From positions 1,426,001 through 1,490,000 of the forward strand of contig JARWIR010000022.1 in NCBI GenBank assembly GCA_029959085.1: DNA of 64,000 nucleotides, given 5' to 3'. The notes under the pieces are model-generated. The model was given only the letters and a program-made list of their open reading frames with translations. It was not told where the DNA came from and searched no databases. The DNA is from Nemophila menziesii. Taxonomy: Eukaryota; Streptophyta; Magnoliopsida; Boraginales; Hydrophyllaceae. The position numbers and the translations under genes were made by a program. Below, piece by piece: positions 60,961-64,000 of this stretch (the first letter of the stretch is position 1; each line of letters starts with the position of its first letter).

Positions 60961-61700
60961 ACACAAAATTATACTTGAAGATAACAACGGATGCTCAGTT
61001 GAAGGTCAAAGGAGATTGATGCCCATTATGAAGATGTGGTGAAGAAAGAGGTGATCAAGCTTTTAGATGCGGGGATTACCTATCCCATTTCGAGTAGTGA
61101 ATGGGTGAGCCCAGTTCAGTGTGTACCGAAGAAAGGAGGAATGACAACAGTTCTTAATGATAAAAATGAGGCGATTCCTTCAAGAACGGTAGTTGGTTGG
61201 AGAGTTTGCATGAATTACAGAAAGCTGAACAAGGCCACCAGAAAAGATCACTTCCCTTTACCCTTCATCGATCAAATGTTAGATAAATTAGCCGGAAGGA
61301 AATTTTACTGTTTCTTGGATGGTTACTCCGGGTACAATTAGATTTACGTGGCTCCAGAAGATCAACATAAGACTACCTTTACATGCCCATTTGGAACTTT
61401 TGCATATCGCAGAATGCCATTTGGGTTGTGTAACACTCCCGCTACGTTTCAAAGATGCATGATGGCCATCTTCTGAGATATGATCGATAATTTCCTTGAA
61501 GTGTTTATGGACGATTTCTCCGTGTTTGGTGATGATTTTGATAAATGTTTAGACAACTTGGAGAAAGTGTTGGTGAGATGCAAGGAAACAGACTTGGTGT
61601 TGAACTAGGAGAAGTGTCATTTCATGGTTCGCGAAGGTATTGTTCTGGGTCACAAGGTTTCGAGTTCTGGGTTAGAGGTTGATAGAGCGAAGATAGAGGT
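60961..61700 (+). pseudogene. pol: Reverse transcriptase of E, interrupted
   Basis: RT motifs occur in order: LLDAGITYPISSSEWVSPV, GWRVCMNYRKLN, DHFPLPFIDQML, FYCFLDGYSGYN, TFTCPFGTFAYRRMPFGLC, then the catalytic FMDD at 61504-61515 and GDDFDKCLDNLEKVL. The wording is that of Athila-group RT. A 1-nt deletion near 61029 separates it from the protease frame, and stops at 61339 (TAG), 61474 (TGA) and 61606 (TAG) break the domain. Enzyme role: copying element RNA from the tRNA-Asp primer. This copy cannot make a full protein as read. Confidence 0.9.
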
Positions 61701-62350
61701 AATTAAAACTCTTCCCCCTCCTATTTCTGTTAAAGGGGTAAGGAGTTTTCTTGGCCATGCTGGTTTCTATAGGCGATTTATCAAAGACTTTTCTAAGATT
61801 GCTAAACAGTTATGCAAATTACTTGAAAAGGATTCCAAATTCCTTTTTGATGAAGCTTGTTTAGCGGCCTTCAAAGCAATCAAAGAAAAGCTTATTTCTG
61901 CTTCTATAGTATTACCTCCAGATTGGAATTTACCGTTTGAGGTTATGTGTGATGCGAGTGATTTGTATATGGGAGCTGTATTGGGACAGAGAAAAGAGAA
62001 GGTTTTTCATTCGATTTACTATGCTAGTAAAACTTTTAGTGGTGCTCTGATCAATTACACAGTTACAGAGAAGGAGTCACTAGCAGTTGTATATTCATTT
62101 GATAAATTTTGCTCTTATCTTCTTGGAGCGAAAGTTATTGTTTATACAGATCATTCCGCGATCAGATATCTTATGGAAAAGAAGGATGCAAAACCAAGGT
62201 TAATCAGATGGGTTTTATTACTTCAAGAGTTCGATTTAGAGATCAAAGATAGAAAGGGTTGTGAGAATCAGGTTGCAGATCATCTATCGCGGTTAGAGGG
62301 TTCAGAGATGAATAGTGGTACTGAAGCAGTTAGAGAAGAGTTTCCTGATG
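61701..62350 (+). pseudogene. pol: RNase H of E
   Basis: Uninterrupted frame continuing from RT through the thumb/connection ([16 protein letters not shown]) into RNase H. The four acidic residues are recognisable: Asp in MCDASD (about 61951), Glu in TEKESLAVV (about 62074), Asp in YTDHSA (about 62149) and Asp in VADHLSRL (about 62278). It would remove RNA from the RNA-DNA hybrid. Confidence 0.88.
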
Positions 62351-62439
62351 AGAGTTTATTCGTTGTTCGAGATTATGAAGCTCCGTGGTATGCAGATATT
62401 GCAAATTTAGTGGTGAGTGGTGTTTTTCCTGAAGGTTCT

Positions 62440-63689
62440 ACTTATCAAGAAAGAAAGAGGTTAACTCATCGTGCTAGACAGTTCTTTTGGGAGGATCCTT
62501 TCCTCTACAAAGTTTGTGTTGACCAAATGATACGAAGATGTGTAGCAAGGGAAGAAACTGAAGCCATTATAGCTGGATACCATGATTCATTATATGGCGG
62601 ACATTTCAAAGGAGATAGAACTGCTGCGAAGGTATTTCAATCAGGTTTTTACTAGCCCTCTCTCGTTAAATATTTTCATGAATATGTTAAGAAATGTACG
62701 AGATGCCAGTTTACTGGAAACATATCCAAGAGGGATGAGATGCCACGTAATAATGTGTTAGAAGTTGAAATATTCGATGTTTGGGGTATAGACTTTATGG
62801 GTCCTTTTGTTCCTTCAAATGGTAACCTCTACATCTTATTAGCTGTTGATTATGTGTCTAACTGGGTAGAAGCGGTGGCTTTACCTACCAATGATTCACG
62901 AGTGGTGATCAAGTTCTTGAAATCACATATTTTCACTAGGCATGGCACACCTAGAGTGATTATTAGCGATGGAGGATCTCATTTCGTTAATAAATATCTG
63001 AAGACTGTTCTAGAGAAGTATGGAGTTAGACACCGTGTATCTACCACATATCATCCATAATCCAATGGTCAAGCTGAAGTATCGAACCGTGAAGTTAAGT
63101 CAATCCTAGAGAAAACCGTTGGTCCTACAAGAAAAGATTGGTCGATGAAGTTAGACGATGCTTTGTGGGCCTATCGTACTGCGTTTAAGACTCCAGTGGG
63201 TGCATCTCCCTATCGTATGGTGTATGGTAAGGCTTGTCACTTACCTTTAGAGCTTGAAATGGGTGCCTATTGGGCAATTGCGCAGTTGAACTTAGATCCT
63301 ATCTTAGCCGGAAAGAATCGTATGATGAAGCTTAATGAACTTGACGAATTCCGATTGCACGCTTATGAAAATGCCAAACTTTATAAAGAAAACACGAAGA
63401 AATGGCATGACAATCGGATTCGTACAAAGAACTTTGAAGTGGGGCAAAGAGTATTGAAGTATAACTCAAAGTTCAGCAATTATCCGGTAAGTTAAGATCT
63501 AAGTGGTCAGGTCCATACATTGTGACCAAAGTTACACCTCATGGGGCGATAGAAATAGATCATCCGCTACAGAACCGTACCTTTATGGTAAACGGTCACA
63601 GATTGAAGATATACCATGGAGGTGAAGATACCAATCGCTCGGAAGATCCACATCCCGGGGAGGTCATGTATCTCCTCGAAACTCCTTAA
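62440..63689 (+). pseudogene. pol: Integrase of E, interrupted
   Basis: The N-terminal zinc motif has two His (in [11 protein letters not shown], about 62581 and 62602) and CTRC after a TAG at 62653. The core triad is Asp in WGIDF, Asp in IISDGG and Glu in SNGQAE, the last two separated by 35 residues, the classic D,D35E spacing. A TAA at 63058 lies just before SNGQAE. The C-terminal part has SKFSNYP, then a 1-nt deletion near 63485, then SKWSGPYIVTKV to the stop at 63687. There is no chromodomain, as expected for the Athila/Tat branch. It would insert the DNA copy. Confidence 0.9.
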
Positions 63690-64000
63690 GAGAGTGAGGT
63701 AACCCGTCGAGCTTAACGACGTTAAACAAAAGCCAATTCTTTGTATATTAGCTGAGTTTTTATATTTTTGCAATTAAGAATAGTTTGATTTTCGTGATTT
63801 TAGTGTTTATTATTAAGAAATGAGGAAGGGTAGTTGTTTTTGATGATTTCAGGGGTAAAAAGGTCATGAGTTTGGGGTCGATGAGGCGAAAATAGGAGAA
63901 AATTGGTTGGATGTCCAGGAGAAACCGGGAACCCGGTTTTGGAGCTGGTACCAACCTTTTCAACGCAACACTTGGCTTCTTGGTTCACGACACAGCGTCG
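63690..64000 (+). other. Start of the post-integrase region of E
   Basis: No credible ORF. The first 190 bases align with the matching part of E1 (about 45195-45020), after which the two diverge. Near 63925 a short imperfect palindromic word (accgggaacccggt) recalls the 30-bp palindrome of E1. Confidence 0.6.

Larger units (their letters stand above)
56370..64000 (+). mobile_element. Element E: near full-length Athila-like Ty3/gypsy retrotransposon, cut by window end
   Basis: The order 5' LTR, tRNA-Asp primer-binding site, gag, protease, RT, RNase H, integrase, post-integrase DNA is that of Ty3/gypsy; the DLGAS protease and the RT/integrase wording place it in the Athila group. The 3' LTR would lie beyond 64000. 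Damage: stop at gag codon 2, 2-nt deletion near 58485, TAG at 59891, 1-nt deletion near 61029, stops at 61339, 61474, 61606, 62653 and 63058, and 1-nt deletion near 63485. It is non-autonomous, but all catalytic signatures are still readable. Confidence 0.92.

Noticed and set aside
1..64000. rRNA, tRNA, CRISPR arrays, bacterial operons or phage genes
   Set aside because: No conserved rRNA strings, cloverleaf-like tRNA genes or short spaced repeats were seen. Repeats are kilobase-scale, and the proteins present are plant retrotransposon proteins.

Overview
The window reads as nuclear DNA of a flowering plant, from repeat-rich (probably pericentromeric or other heterochromatic) chromatin. The clues are Athila-type Ty3/gypsy retrotransposons with a tRNA-Asp primer-binding site, plant-style LTR TATA boxes, a Mutator-like MITE, and no intact host gene. 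No rRNA, tRNA, CRISPR array or prokaryote-type gene was seen.

Region 1 (1-44177) is a head-to-tail array of a very AT-rich unit of about 3.5-3.8 kb: eleven complete copies plus a partial copy at each end. Units are phased here on a GC-richer island that starts with a conserved gtggttgtcc-type string. The most homogeneous copies lie in the middle (units 3-7, about 3.47-3.51 kb) and the most degenerate copy (unit 9) lies to the right. Each typical unit carries, in + order, the GC-richer island (open on both strands, function unknown), a + strand TATA-like box, a short minus-strand ORF of about 46 codons, that ORF's own TATA-like box and telo-box, long AT-rich sequence, and an 18-bp palindrome. 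Unit 1 holds a 179-bp MITE with a 9-bp target duplication. Unit 9 has lost about 0.77 kb, replaced by a relict LTR, and carries a 1-kb internal duplication.

Region 2 (44178-64000) is a nest of damaged Athila-like elements. Element E1 (minus strand, 44178-49661) is a deletion derivative that keeps gag and protease but has lost most of pol. It lies inside the gag of element E2 (minus, 49662-52207). E2 lies in the post-integrase region of element D (plus, 52208-56369), which keeps a GC-rich 107-bp tandem repeat, a relict third ORF, a polypurine tract and a 3' LTR. Element E (plus, 56370 to beyond the window end) is inserted in D's 3' LTR. E is the most complete copy: 5' LTR, primer-binding site, gag, protease, RT, RNase H and integrase, all in order but broken by stops and frameshifts. 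The left flank of the nest is cut abruptly at the satellite junction (44177/44178), where a 16-bp sequence is duplicated in tandem.

Nothing in the window is a clearly working protein gene. The best candidates for something undescribed are the macrosatellite itself, with opposing promoter-like elements around a conserved short ORF, and its record of expansion in nested diagnostic deletions and A/B unit types.
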